Positions 1 through 8,431 of a stretch of 53,118 bases of DNA are shown one piece after another (within the stretch, counting starts at the first letter, position 1; each line of letters opens with the position of its first letter). The notes under the pieces are model-generated. The model was not told the DNA's origin and ran no database searches. It worked only from the letters and a program-made list of their open reading frames with translations. Source of the stretch: Gammaproteobacteria bacterium. Its GTDB lineage: Bacteria > Pseudomonadota > Gammaproteobacteria > SZUA-152. The position numbers and the translations under genes were made by a program. The stretch is taken from assembly GCA_029882975.1 (NCBI GenBank), contig JAOUJW010000035.1:1-53118 (forward strand), written 5' to 3'.

Positions 1-107
1 TATGTCGAATAAAGATCAACATAATCCGGCAGAGTGCCCTTAAACATGCGCGAAAAAATGATATAGGCATCTTCGATAAAACTGACGAGAGGATTGAGGA
101 AACTCAT
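1..107 (-). CDS. traU: TraU/DotO (IcmB) T4SS ATPase, N-terminal end (continues at 53118)
   Basis: Read on the minus strand across the circle junction, the traU frame extends 50 codons beyond the GTG at 53044 to an ATG at 107. An in-frame stop lies 25 bases upstream, at 132-134. The added N-terminus starts MSFLNPLVSF and includes the segment STEDSRLISVLRINGQ, which has the look of the conserved start of the DotO/IcmB/TraU family, so 107 is the better start. The complete protein would be 1002 residues. No strong Shine-Dalgarno precedes 107. The rest of the gene is described at 50186-53118. Confidence 0.85.
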   Translation of the reverse strand, partial: MSFLNPLVSFIEDAYIIFSRMFKGTLPDYVDLYST

Positions 108-134
108 ACAGCACCAGCGGGTGTATGCCAATTA

Positions 135-270
135 TACAAACTAAGCAGACATATCAGTTGCAATGATATTAACATCAGCATTCCTTCTATAATAGACAGC
201 GTCCTGGCTCAAAGGTATATTGAGTGATAGAATCTAATACATAGCAAAAAAATATGCAAGGAGCTTAAAC
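135..270 (+). promoter_or_regulatory. Divergent intergenic region with a possible promoter and a clear RBS for traW
   Basis: A perfect -10 hexamer TATAAT lies at 188-193, but the best -35-like sequences (TTGCAA at 158-163, TTAACA at 169-174) are badly spaced, so the promoter call is weak. The ribosome binding site CAAGGAG (257-263) sits 7 bases before the ATG at 271 and fixes that start. The region separates traU (minus) from traW (plus). Confidence 0.35.
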
Positions 271-1296
271 ATGCAACGATCAAGGGCCTGGATTAAACAC
301 ACAGTCTATTCATTCTGCGCGGCGTGTACGATTTTGTACTTGCTCGCACCGATAGCGAAAGCAACGGGCGGGGAAGAAGCGGCTGCCATGATTTTATTCC
401 TTGAAAAATTTTACGACGAGTATTTAACGCCAGACGATAACGAACGTACGGCCAAAGTGATGACCAGCATTGCACTGGCGTCTGACAAGGAAAACAAAAC
501 GGTCGTTGACCTCTACAACGCCCGAATAGCATACGATTCAGCCATTCCACCGAAAATGTGCACCAACAACGAATCCACTGAAGCGGTCGCCGCTTCGGAT
601 CAAATCAAAAAATCGAACAGCAGGAGCCTCGACAAGCCATTAACGGACGTGAACACGTCAACCACTAACCCATATGCCCACTCAGTGGCGCAAGTCAACC
701 ATCACAAAGAGAACTATTGCGGAAAAAAAGAGGAAAACTGTAAACCCGGCCGGTACCCGAATGCCGATCTGGAAGCCGCTAATCTGTATGTCGACGCATA
801 CAATAAAAGCCAGCTGATGGCGGCGATATCTTTCGCGGCACGCACGACTAACCCGGATCCCACCCCGCCGCTACCGAAAAGCGTGAAGGAATCGAAACTC
901 GCGGTCCTCGCACAAAACATATTGTATGCAGAGTCGGCCAAACTGTCGCTAGCGCAACATAGTTTAAATCAGATTATTTCGGACCGAATTCCATCAAAGC
1001 ATTTAGGCAAAGTACTGGACAAACAAAGCGCTAGCCCGAAGGAGGTGCGTGATCACGAAGCAGCGAAACGGTACGGTAATCAGCAGTGGGAAACGGAAAC
1101 ACTGGAGAATCCACCCGCTGCCGCTGTCCGCGACATTGCGTTGATGATGGCGTATCGCATCAAACAGGAGGAACGTCAATACGAACAAAACCAGCGTATT
1201 GAAAGCTTGCTTGCCATATTAGTCGCACAACAAACCAAGCAGTGGTCTAAAGAACAAATGGAGCTGTTACGCAACAAAGCGACAGGAGGAATGTGA
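271..1296 (+). CDS. traW: Secreted T4SS protein, TraW/IcmX-like
   Basis: A 341-residue protein with an N-terminal hydrophobic export signal (about residues 10-32). The rest is hydrophilic and helix-rich, with cysteines in the middle (CTNN, YCGKK, NCKPG). The start is fixed by AAGGAG 7 bases upstream. It is followed, with a TGATG overlap, by a gene resembling TraX/IcmV. In IncI R64 the order is traU-V-W-X-Y, and TraW corresponds to the exported IcmX of Dot/Icm systems. Position next to traU and before traX, signal peptide and size support TraW/IcmX; the sequence itself is poorly conserved, so the name rests mostly on context. It would act in the periplasm or at the outer part of the channel. 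Confidence 0.55.
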   Translation: MQRSRAWIKHTVYSFCAACTILYLLAPIAKATGGEEAAAMILFLEKFYDEYLTPDDNERTAKVMTSIALASDKENKTVVDLYNARIAYDSAIPPKMCTNNESTEAVAASDQIKKSNSRSLDKPLTDVNTSTTNPYAHSVAQVNHHKENYCGKKEENCKPGRYPNADLEAANLYVDAYNKSQLMAAISFAARTTNPDPTPPLPKSVKESKLAVLAQNILYAESAKLSLAQHSLNQIISDRIPSKHLGKVLDKQSASPKEVRDHEAAKRYGNQQWETETLENPPAAAVRDIALMMAYRIKQEERQYEQNQRIESLLAILVAQQTKQWSKEQMELLRNKATGGM

Positions 1297-1772
1297 TGAC
1301 CAATATCGCCAAAAAACTAGGAAAAGCCGCTGTCACGCTAACTGGCGCAGGTTTATTCAAAGGTGCATATGATCATCTCTCAAGTGATGCAAATGCGTTG
1401 AAAAACCGGGGGAAGTCCCTAAATAACGAGGTACGATCCGCTGCTAAACAACAAAGCAGAACATCCTACGAAAGTTTTGAGCAGATGGTAATCGGTGAGA
1501 ATGCCAGCGAAGCACAATTACAAAAACGCTACGCCAATTTAAGAGCACAATATTTCGTGTTTATGGCGGGCGTTTTATTAGCCCCCTTCTTGATTGCCAC
1601 TAGCTTCAATGCTGGGTTTCCCTCAGCGGCGTTCGGAACCATCGGCATCAGTGCATTGATGCTGGCAAAAGCGATAAAAGCCAGCTACTACGCCTGGCAG
1701 ATCAAACACAAAAAACTAGTGCGGTTAAAGGATTGGGCGCAAGACCCGGCAAACTGGATACCCAGGCGGTAG
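1296..1772 (+). CDS. traX: Inner-membrane T4SS protein, TraX/IcmV-like
   Basis: 158 residues from the ATG at 1296, which overlaps the traW stop (TGATG) and has AGGAGG 6 bases upstream; a GTG at 1293 is too close to the Shine-Dalgarno. A basic N-terminal third is followed by a segment rich in aromatic and basic residues, two adjacent transmembrane segments (about 90-110 and 113-130), then SYYAWQIKHKKL and a short tail. This layout resembles the IcmV/TraX family, in which two membrane helices are followed by an F/Y-W-Q-I-R/K signature. Coupling to the traW-like gene matches the R64 traW-traX order. It ends one base before the convergent relaxase gene, with no terminator between them. Confidence 0.6.
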   Translation: MTNIAKKLGKAAVTLTGAGLFKGAYDHLSSDANALKNRGKSLNNEVRSAAKQQSRTSYESFEQMVIGENASEAQLQKRYANLRAQYFVFMAGVLLAPFLIATSFNAGFPSAAFGTIGISALMLAKAIKASYYAWQIKHKKLVRLKDWAQDPANWIPRR

Positions 1773-1773
1773 A

Positions 1774-4700
1774 TTAGCGAGAAAACTGAGGCTCTGGTTC
1801 TTGTGCCCGAACGTACGCTTGCCTCCCTTGTTCCCAGGAATTGGTTAACGCATCCGGCAAATCGAGAGTATTTGGATTGGTCTGGCGCAACGCTATTGCG
1901 CCGGCATCCATTTGACCGACATACCGAATCATATCCAGTGCCGATTGGTGGTGCAGGTTAAACTGATCAAATTCATTGTCAATCAAGTAGTCTCCCGCCG
2001 CGCGATGACACTCCAGCGCTTTGCCATATAGCGTATCGCGATCAATAGCGCCATTGTCGTACAGATATTTAATCGCCTCACGTGCATCACCAGGCGTCAA
2101 GTCAAAACCAGTCTCTCGCGCCAGGCGTTCTGCTTCATAAAAAATATAAGCCAGCGGCGCACGACTATCCGGGCTATCGACACTGGTTGGCAAAGCAGGA
2201 GATAGTCCTTCTGGATACTCGTAAGTGCCTGGTCTCTGATCGTAATCCAAAGTGGTGTCCTTTTGGTGAGATTGTTTCATAGCATGGAATAACCCTTCCA
2301 ATTCTTTCAGCTCCGGAGCCACTTGTTCGTAATCTAATGTTTTCTGTGAGTGCTGGTTCAAGAATTCCCGGGTTATCATAAAGCTGGTCTCATAGCCTGA
2401 GGGTAATTCAAGGTGCTTCGTCTGCGCTAAATCCCGCGCATAATCTAGCATCCCCGGGGTTGGCCGCAATTCTTCCATAAACGACTGGACCGACTCGCGA
2501 TCCACATAGATGTGCGAATCATGGGTATGGCGACTGTTCGCAACATAGGCCAGCTCGCGATTCAACATGCTGTCTTCGGAAATTAAGATGAATGACTCAT
2601 GGACGGTCGACCCTTGCGATTTGTGTGTTGTGGACGCATATCCATATTCAAACTTATTGTAGTCCTTTAGCATCATACGCTGGCGTCGACCACTGTCCAA
2701 CTTAAGAGTCACTGACCAGTACCGCTCGTTCGATGGTGTATGCAAACCGGCAACGGTGGCCAGCGTGCCATTAGCCACTTTGTAATACTTGGAATTGCGA
2801 GTGGTCATCAGCCGATCACCAACGCACAATTCCATGTCACCGCCTGGTGTGGACACTTGGGTTCCGTTAACCAGCTGCCCCAGTTCTTTCAAACGATACC
2901 GGGCCAGAGCGTTTAAATCGTTCACCTGGGCGCGTGTATTGGCGATCATACATAAGGAATGGTCAGGGCGTTGTTGTCGGGCCTCCATCCAATCGGATAC
3001 TAAGCGCAGCTTTGAATCGACCGCATTGTCCATAATATGCAGCCGCCCTCGCTCAAAATACATACCCATGGCCTTAGCAATATCGCCTTGAGAAAAGTGG
3101 GTGACCGCCTGTTTGGCCCAATCATTTTTCTGTCTCATGATCTCCGTAACAGGAAACGCTCCCAATTCATTGGTAATCGCCTTAAACGCGCCCCCGGCCA
3201 ATATAGGCTGCAATTGCTTATTATCCCCGACCAGCAACAATTTAGCGCCGGCGTTTTCGGTTTCCCGAATCAAGTCGGACATTTGCCGTGAACCCACCAT
3301 TCCGGCCTCATCCAACACGACCACTGTACGTGCACCTAACTGCAAATCACCTCGGTTGATATCACCCAGGAAACTGTGGAGCGTTTGGCTTTTAATGCCA
3401 CTGCTTTTAGACAACTCCGTTGACGCCTTACCCTGCAGCGCATTACCCACCACACGGTATCCTGCGCTTTCAAAGGCGACTCGAACAGCCTCCATGGCCG
3501 TACTTTTACCTGTACCCGCGTCCCCGCGTATACACACCACACCACCGGACTCGGAACACACACCACGCACTGCCCGCACCTGCTCTGAGGTCAATTCAAA
3601 TCCTTTGTTTTGCTGAACGCTGGCAATCGCTTTCGCTACAACGGACGGATTGATTCGATGATTCGAATCGGATTGTCTCTTCACAGCACTTTGGACCATG
3701 GACTTCTCCAGCTCCATCATGTCAGTCGTGGAATACTGGATCTCTACACGTGAGCCGTCCGTCCGGCTTAGTATAACCACATCGGGATGGGACAAAATTT
3801 TGATCGCATCACGCTTTACGGATGCCAGGGATTGAACGCCTTGGCTTTTCTCGGCAACCAAGCGGAACACATCACGCTCAAGAAACGTACTGCGTTTTTC
3901 TGTTAATTGTTTAAGGGCTTCCCTGGGCGGAACAACTGAAGAGATACTCACAGCATTGCCAGCGAACCGCCGCTCGGGATTGAATAGCCGTGCCACCTCG
4001 TCCGGGCCAAACCCCAATCCCCTGCCTCTGTCTTGCCATTGCGCGAATAGCTGAGGCCTATCCACCATTGCTTTGCGCTCCCGAGTGGCGCTGGAAATCA
4101 TTTGAGCGCCCTGGGCCGTTGTCCAGCCTCTCGCCTCTAGTTCATTCACTATACTAACCCGGCGTTGACTGAATTCCAGTTCTACCGATTTTGGTACCAG
4201 TTTGACACGAAAACTGCCACTATCCTGCTCCACCTGCAGACCCAGCTGGGTCTGTAGTAGATCGGCCAACTCCGCCCGGTACATGGCGCCTAGCGCCATT
4301 TTCCACTGAAAAAATGGTCTGCCTTCCAGACAACCCCAGCTACCATCGAAACGCTGGGCTATGTTGGCAACCAGGCAATGCGTATGCAACTGTGGATCCT
4401 GCGCCCGTGAGGTGGAATGCTCGAATTTAGCAACAATCAAACGCTGTACGGCTTCTTTCTCGTTGCCTTGGGCGCCCCTCGGGGTTTTGGCAACGTGTTC
4501 CTCCACAAAGGCAAGGGTACGCTCTACAGCAAGGTCCTGGACGCGTTGAATCGAATGCCGCAAGTCCGTATCTGCCTGAGCCCATACAACCGATACACTT
4601 TTGGGCGCTGAGAATGTCATGTCCCACCCCGCAAAATGCTCTGGCCCTGCGTTTTTGGTTAGCGCCGCTTGAGTAATAGGATGAAAGCCAGCCAGCACTG

Positions 4701-4878
4701 AGCGTAGCGTGTCATCCGTTACGAGTGTATTGGTCAACCCCAAACCTGATAGCTGATGATGGTTGTGCCACCGGCCAGGCGGCTCACCACCTTTTTTGTA
4801 ATAATCCTCAACCGCTAAATTTGTGTAGTAGTCACTTGCACCGTCTCCGGCTTTACCCATAGGGTATACGGTTAACAT
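1774..4878 (-). CDS. trwC: MobF conjugative relaxase-helicase, TrwC/TraI-like
   Basis: 1034 residues, close to R388 TrwC (966). The N-terminal relaxase has the tyrosine pairs Y17-Y18 and Y26-Y27 that attack DNA, and the metal-binding histidine triad H154, H165, H167 in HSTSRAQDPQLHTH. The C-terminal SF1 helicase has Walker A GDAGTGKST (442-450), Walker B VLDEAGM (511-517) and a late TTHKSQGST motif. It would nick oriT, stay covalently bound to the 5' end and unwind the strand for export. Its ATG overlaps the coupling-protein stop (ATGTTAA), giving the order RHH-coupling protein-relaxase, as in R388 trwABC. A MobF relaxase next to an MPF-I channel is not the usual IncI arrangement, which uses MobP. 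Confidence 0.95.
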   Translation of the reverse strand: MLTVYPMGKAGDGASDYYTNLAVEDYYKKGGEPPGRWHNHHQLSGLGLTNTLVTDDTLRSVLAGFHPITQAALTKNAGPEHFAGWDMTFSAPKSVSVVWAQADTDLRHSIQRVQDLAVERTLAFVEEHVAKTPRGAQGNEKEAVQRLIVAKFEHSTSRAQDPQLHTHCLVANIAQRFDGSWGCLEGRPFFQWKMALGAMYRAELADLLQTQLGLQVEQDSGSFRVKLVPKSVELEFSQRRVSIVNELEARGWTTAQGAQMISSATRERKAMVDRPQLFAQWQDRGRGLGFGPDEVARLFNPERRFAGNAVSISSVVPPREALKQLTEKRSTFLERDVFRLVAEKSQGVQSLASVKRDAIKILSHPDVVILSRTDGSRVEIQYSTTDMMELEKSMVQSAVKRQSDSNHRINPSVVAKAIASVQQNKGFELTSEQVRAVRGVCSESGGVVCIRGDAGTGKSTAMEAVRVAFESAGYRVVGNALQGKASTELSKSSGIKSQTLHSFLGDINRGDLQLGARTVVVLDEAGMVGSRQMSDLIRETENAGAKLLLVGDNKQLQPILAGGAFKAITNELGAFPVTEIMRQKNDWAKQAVTHFSQGDIAKAMGMYFERGRLHIMDNAVDSKLRLVSDWMEARQQRPDHSLCMIANTRAQVNDLNALARYRLKELGQLVNGTQVSTPGGDMELCVGDRLMTTRNSKYYKVANGTLATVAGLHTPSNERYWSVTLKLDSGRRQRMMLKDYNKFEYGYASTTHKSQGSTVHESFILISEDSMLNRELAYVANSRHTHDSHIYVDRESVQSFMEELRPTPGMLDYARDLAQTKHLELPSGYETSFMITREFLNQHSQKTLDYEQVAPELKELEGLFHAMKQSHQKDTTLDYDQRPGTYEYPEGLSPALPTSVDSPDSRAPLAYIFYEAERLARETGFDLTPGDAREAIKYLYDNGAIDRDTLYGKALECHRAAGDYLIDNEFDQFNLHHQSALDMIRYVGQMDAGAIALRQTNPNTLDLPDALTNSWEQGRQAYVRAQEPEPQFSR

Positions 4879-7148
4879 GGGTCAGATACCTCCATGGCGG
4901 ATTGACGAAACCGAACAATGTGCCTCTCATAGTCCGACTCACTGATCATTCCGGCAATATATTCCTGCTCATGTTTTTTTAATGCCTCGGAAAACATGAG
5001 CCCATCATCGCGAAGGAGATCGGCCTTATACCTCGCTTTTTGCTGACGCACATCCAGGCTATCTTTATCCTGCTCCGCACGATCGGCAGATGCAGTCCGG
5101 ATGACCAGCCGCTTCGTCTTGCTAGTAGTTTTAGTTTCGTCAAGGCTGAGTTGTCTAACAGGCATGTTTGCAGTTTTCTTTTGTGCCGGTTTTTTCTTAC
5201 TTCGGGTTTTTTTCTTGGCTGACGCATCATTATCTTGCCCCATCCATCCCGGTACCTCACTCCAGTCTGGCGGGCTTTCATTCGATGGCGCCGCCGTAGG
5301 CGTCATACCTTCAAAACACAGTTGGTCGTTATGCGACGCCCTTGGCGGCGGTGGAACTGGCGGCTGCTCCTGAACCACTGCTTCCTGTGGAATTGCCCAA
5401 TGAGCCCGCACAACCGCAGCACGCAAAGCGAGACGCTGCCGTTTTTTCCATTCCAGCCGGTGAATGTTAGGCCAGCCAGTGCACACCAACAAACCAGTGA
5501 AACTTTTCTCGCCCATCGTTAAATCCGTGGATAGTTGGCTAGCCATAATAACGATGCTGTCGCGCTTTTCCGGATGGGTACTCACAGACAAACGATTACT
5601 CTCTGTGTCTAAACTCTGGCCATGGACATAACGCATTATCTCGCGCTTGCCAATCATTTCATTAGCAAACCAGTTCGCCGTATCTCCCGGAGAGGTGAAC
5701 CCGATGAACTTCGTGCCCAGTTGTGAGAACCAGGTATTTAACGTATCACGGCCATACTTCTCGTTGATCTGCCCCTTATCCTGGATTCCAATAACAGGGA
5801 TGGCGCCCTTAGAGCGGCAAACCGATATCAACGTTTTTAATTTTTGGATAGGTTTTAATGTATCCAACTCGTCGAGAAAATAAAAGACGCGATAATCGTC
5901 CTGCCTTTGCCTGACTTCTGGAAAATGGGCGTCCGCCATTTCGGATATCGCGATCGTTATTAAAGCAGAATGCAACGAGGACGCGATAGTCCCGTGAGAT
6001 TCAGATCCTTGTAATATCACCATTCGGGGGCCTGAATAATCATCCTCCAACCATTGGCGCACGGAAAAACCATCTCGGCTCCCCGGCCAGGCCTCCGCCA
6101 AATCATAGATAGCCGACATCTCCGATTGAAGGTTGATCATGATGCCCTGTCCGGTTTGGCCACCCTGGCCTTCTCGACTATTTAAGTTGGCCATCGTGGT
6201 TACGGCCTCCGGAGAAGTAGACGCCAAAATAGCCGACAGAGTTTTAGGCGTTTGCGAGATGGCATTGCGAAGATCGGCAAAATTCCACCGGCCTGGATTT
6301 GTATTAATGAGGTGGGTTATGACGCCAGCCAGTATCTGCTGTGCCGCTTTCGACCACATCGGATCGCGTGACTCACTGATGATGAACTCGGAAAAAACCC
6401 GCGCGTCAGATTTTGTTCGTATATCCGCCGCAATATGCCAAGGCACGCCACGCTCATCCCAGGGTGCAACCAAGGTGAACTCGGGTACATCCAGGCCGCT
6501 GGTATACTCGCCTTTTTTGTCATGGATCAAACACCGGTGCTTGTCTTTGATGACTTGATCCAATAAATCAAACAGCAACCGGCTTTTCCCGGATCCTGAG
6601 GAACCCGCCATCAGAAAACCTCTGGACTCTCTCTCAAAACTCAGAGGGATTTCGCGGTGAATACGTAAACCACGTTTTCTGAGAGAACCTCGGCGTTGCC
6701 CTTGCCGTATTTCCAGAAGACTGGTTTGGCGCGCGACCTGAACTGAGCGCTTAACATCCTGCAGATACTGCAATCCGCGTAGGTGGATATCTTTAGGCGT
6801 GAAGTAATGCAGTGACCACTTCATCACCACCGAGGCCACGGTGAGCGACAGAATTAATGGGATCGCCATGTGAGCGTAAAACGAACCCAGCACACCGCGT
6901 TGCCCCATTTGAAACCAGTAATCCGCCCACGGGCCGCCGCTGGATAACCCAAAGATCGTTGCCAGGCCATCTGCTAAATACGGCATGTGGTTATCGATAT
7001 CGCCAAATCCAGTTAATCCGACTAACGGCATAGACCAGGACCAGGTCAACCCAGCCACAAGCCAAAAGCTCAACCCCAGGCTAAACAGGGTGAGCACAAA
7101 GGGAAAGAGGAAGGTGTTGTAATAGCCGGGATTATTCGATGCGTCCAT
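4872..7148 (-). CDS. trwB: Type IV coupling protein, TrwB/TraD-like
   Basis: 758 residues. Two N-terminal transmembrane segments (about 11-33 and 92-110) flank a periplasmic loop. The RecA-like motor follows with Walker A GSSGSGKS (182-189) and Walker B VFYFLDEL (421-428). A long hydrophilic C-terminal tail (from about 590) contains lysine-rich stretches and proline runs, a likely substrate-docking region. It would pump the relaxase-DNA complex from the cytoplasm into the T4SS channel. It lies 12 bp after the RHH gene and overlaps the relaxase start. I see no TrbC/IcmO (DotL) gene elsewhere on the plasmid, so this is probably the only coupling protein for the MPF-I channel. Confidence 0.93.
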   Translation of the reverse strand: MDASNNPGYYNTFLFPFVLTLFSLGLSFWLVAGLTWSWSMPLVGLTGFGDIDNHMPYLADGLATIFGLSSGGPWADYWFQMGQRGVLGSFYAHMAIPLILSLTVASVVMKWSLHYFTPKDIHLRGLQYLQDVKRSVQVARQTSLLEIRQGQRRGSLRKRGLRIHREIPLSFERESRGFLMAGSSGSGKSRLLFDLLDQVIKDKHRCLIHDKKGEYTSGLDVPEFTLVAPWDERGVPWHIAADIRTKSDARVFSEFIISESRDPMWSKAAQQILAGVITHLINTNPGRWNFADLRNAISQTPKTLSAILASTSPEAVTTMANLNSREGQGGQTGQGIMINLQSEMSAIYDLAEAWPGSRDGFSVRQWLEDDYSGPRMVILQGSESHGTIASSLHSALITIAISEMADAHFPEVRQRQDDYRVFYFLDELDTLKPIQKLKTLISVCRSKGAIPVIGIQDKGQINEKYGRDTLNTWFSQLGTKFIGFTSPGDTANWFANEMIGKREIMRYVHGQSLDTESNRLSVSTHPEKRDSIVIMASQLSTDLTMGEKSFTGLLVCTGWPNIHRLEWKKRQRLALRAAVVRAHWAIPQEAVVQEQPPVPPPPRASHNDQLCFEGMTPTAAPSNESPPDWSEVPGWMGQDNDASAKKKTRSKKKPAQKKTANMPVRQLSLDETKTTSKTKRLVIRTASADRAEQDKDSLDVRQQKARYKADLLRDDGLMFSEALKKHEQEYIAGMISESDYERHIVRFRQSAMEVSDPC

Positions 7149-7160
7149 GCTCCCCTCCGT

Positions 7161-7400
7161 TTAATCGTCGATCACTTCTATTTTCAGTGCCGATATTTCA
7201 TCCCGGATTTTTTGCAAAATACTCAGCTCCATTTGCCGCAGCCGAGTATTGATTTTGATCATGATGTCGTCATGTTCCTTGCGTTCATAATACAAGCTAC
7301 GCAAATATTCGGTAGGCGTTACGCCGCTATTAGTCGCTACTTGAACCAGTTCCTCATACTCAGTTTCCTTAAAACGTATGCCTATCATCTTACTTGCCAT
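7161..7400 (-). CDS. trwA: Ribbon-helix-helix relaxosome accessory protein and repressor, TrwA-like
   Basis: 79 residues from the ATG at 7400. The frame stays open upstream to 7544, but that part runs through the oriT palindromes and has no protein character. Residues 5-42 fit a ribbon-helix-helix fold (MIGIRFKETEYEELVQVA, then SGVTPTEYLRSL), and 44-75 form a coiled-coil-like tail. Such small proteins bind oriT, stimulate the relaxase and repress the mob operon. An AAAGGAG lies 11-12 bases upstream. Its place between oriT and trwB matches R388. The TGATAACA palindromes just upstream are its likely targets (inference). Confidence 0.8.
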   Translation of the reverse strand: MASKMIGIRFKETEYEELVQVATNSGVTPTEYLRSLYYERKEHDDIMIKINTRLRQMELSILQKIRDEISALKIEVIDD

Positions 7401-7440
7401 CCGTTGGGGCGCTCCTTTGACTGGACGTTGTAGACCACAA

Positions 7441-7610
7441 GTTTGCCGATTAATTAAAAAATAGCAAGGGATTTCAATGATAACAGGTGTTATCACTATC
7501 GCAGTAGTATCTATGGCCCTAAAAAAGAGTTGTACAGATAACACCCTGATAACAGTGTTATCACTATAAAAAGTCTATTAAACAATAAAATAGGGGATAG
7601 TGATAAAATG
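7441..7610 (+). other. oriT: Probable oriT with operator palindromes and candidate nic site
   Basis: Two near-identical palindromes lie 51 bp apart: TGATAACAGGTGTTATCA (7478-7495) and TGATAACAGTGTTATCA (7547-7563), each followed by CTAT. Extra half-sites are GATAACACC (7537-7545) and GATAGTGATAA (7596-7606). Between the palindromes, TATCT/ATGGCCC (nick between 7512 and 7513) resembles the R388 nic core TGTCT/ATAGCCC. Position directly upstream of trwA-like, trwB-like and trwC-like genes fits oriT. Cleavage here would send the + strand in with 7513 as its 5' end. The nic call is by eye from memory of R388. Confidence 0.65.
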
Positions 7611-7696
7611 GCTGTAAACATTTAGTTCTTCAGGTGTATTATTCCATGGCCGTGGGTCGAGATTGCACAAAAATCGATCGTATACGAATTTTGCCG

Positions 7697-7782
7697 CCGG
7701 TCGCGTCTAAGTTCGTCTCCCGCCCCCTAGTCGTTCCCGTTTCAGGGTCTGTGGTGGCTCACGCCTCTGAGTCTCTCTGATC
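7697..7782 (-). repeat. Diverged inverted repeat, left copy (leading-region boundary)
   Basis: Read on the minus strand, this ~86-bp segment matches 10004-10083. A 28-bp core is identical (7738-7765 against 10021-10048), and the flanks match with substitutions and small gaps. The two copies bracket the 2.2-kb region holding the tandem array, small genes and the ssb remnant. No coding potential is conserved. Possible roles are single-strand promoters of the leading region or ends of an old mobile unit. Confidence 0.75.
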
Positions 7783-7824
7783 GCACCGTGTTCTGGCCGG
7801 TTAGCCAAGCAAGAATGGAACTGG

Positions 7825-8108
7825 CAGGAACAGGAACCAGGAACCAGGAACCAGGATCAGGATCAGGAACCAGGAACAGGAACAGGATCAGGAACAGGAT
7901 CAGGAACAGGATCAGGATCAGGATCAGGAACCAGGAACCAGGATCAGGATCAGGAACCAGGAACAGGAACAGGAACAGGAACCAGGAACAGGAACAGGAA
8001 CAGGAACAGGATCAGGATCAGGAACAGGATCAGGATCAGGAACAGGAACAGGAACAGGATCAGGAACAGGAACAGGAACAGGATCAGGATCAGGATCAGG
8101 ATCAGGAA
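7825..8108 (+). repeat. 46-unit CAGGAA/CAGGAT tandem array
   Basis: The stretch parses without gaps into 46 units: 20 CAGGAA, 18 CAGGAT and 8 seven-base CAGGAAC. Total length is 284 bp, with no other variant. The seven-base units occur only among units 2-25, so they are confined to the left half. Every CAGGAT unit creates a GATC, giving 18 Dam sites in 284 bp. Open frames across it (for example 7788-8351) are products of the repeat, not genes. Confidence 0.97.
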
Positions 8109-8114
8109 CAATCC

Positions 8115-8144
8115 CGGAGTAGACCGGGATTACGGTCTACTCCG
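8115..8144. terminator. Perfect 12-bp hairpin at the end of the array
   Basis: Arms CGGAGTAGACCG (8115-8126) and CGGTCTACTCCG (8133-8144) with a 6-base loop. It separates the tandem array from the minus-strand HTH gene, whose stop codon (8137-8139) lies inside the right arm. There is no T-run on either side, so it may be a boundary or processing hairpin rather than a true intrinsic terminator. Confidence 0.5.
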
Positions 8145-8406
8145 AAATGGAAAGGCGCTCTTTCTTCAATTTGGCGATTTCTTCATCAGATAATTTCAAA
8201 TGCGCCTGAATCGAAAAAAGCAACCGATCTTGTACAGGGAATTCGTATGGACGCGTTCGCATCTTTACCCAATGTTTACGGTCATAGCCGAAAAAAGCGG
8301 CACATTGCGGGCCACTCAATTGCAGAATACTTTCGACCTCTTCCAGTTTGAGCGTTTTCTTTTTTGGCATGTTGTAAATTACATATGACCGGTAATTAGC
8401 CAGCAT
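8137..8406 (-). CDS. Small helix-turn-helix-like protein
   Basis: 89 residues from the ATG at 8406, chosen because GGGGAG lies 8 bases upstream; a later ATG at 8370 would give 77 residues but has no Shine-Dalgarno. The body reads KLEEVESILQLSGPQCAAFFG followed by a basic WVKMRTRPYEFP segment and a KLSDEEIAKL helix. This suits a small DNA-binding helix-turn-helix domain. I do not recognise a named family. It is the last gene of the leftward leading-region group, 25 bp after the 49-codon gene, and may regulate it. Confidence 0.55.
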   Translation of the reverse strand: MLANYRSYVIYNMPKKKTLKLEEVESILQLSGPQCAAFFGYDRKHWVKMRTRPYEFPVQDRLLFSIQAHLKLSDEEIAKLKKERLSISE

Positions 8407-8431
8407 TATACCATCTCCCCTGCCCTTTCGT

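Noticed and set aside
3101-3616. 171-codon frame opposite the relaxase gene
   Set aside because: Shadow frame in a strongly coding region; no start signals or protein features. The same holds for other frames antisense to relaxase, coupling protein and ParB-like genes.
7573-7578. GTCTAT as the nic site
   Set aside because: It matches only six bases of the R388 core, whereas 7508-7519 matches more of it and lies between the palindromes.
7750-7765. TGGCTCACGCC resembling a human Alu sequence, possible contamination
   Set aside because: The match is very short, and the segment belongs to an inverted repeat present twice in the plasmid.
7825-8108. CRISPR array
   Set aside because: Units are 6-7 bp with no spacers and no cas genes; it is a simple tandem repeat.
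7788-8351. 187-codon open frame across the tandem array (RNQEPGSGSG-type product)
   Set aside because: It is a by-product of a six-base repeat, which is open in several frames. No RBS, and it runs antisense into a better-supported HTH gene.
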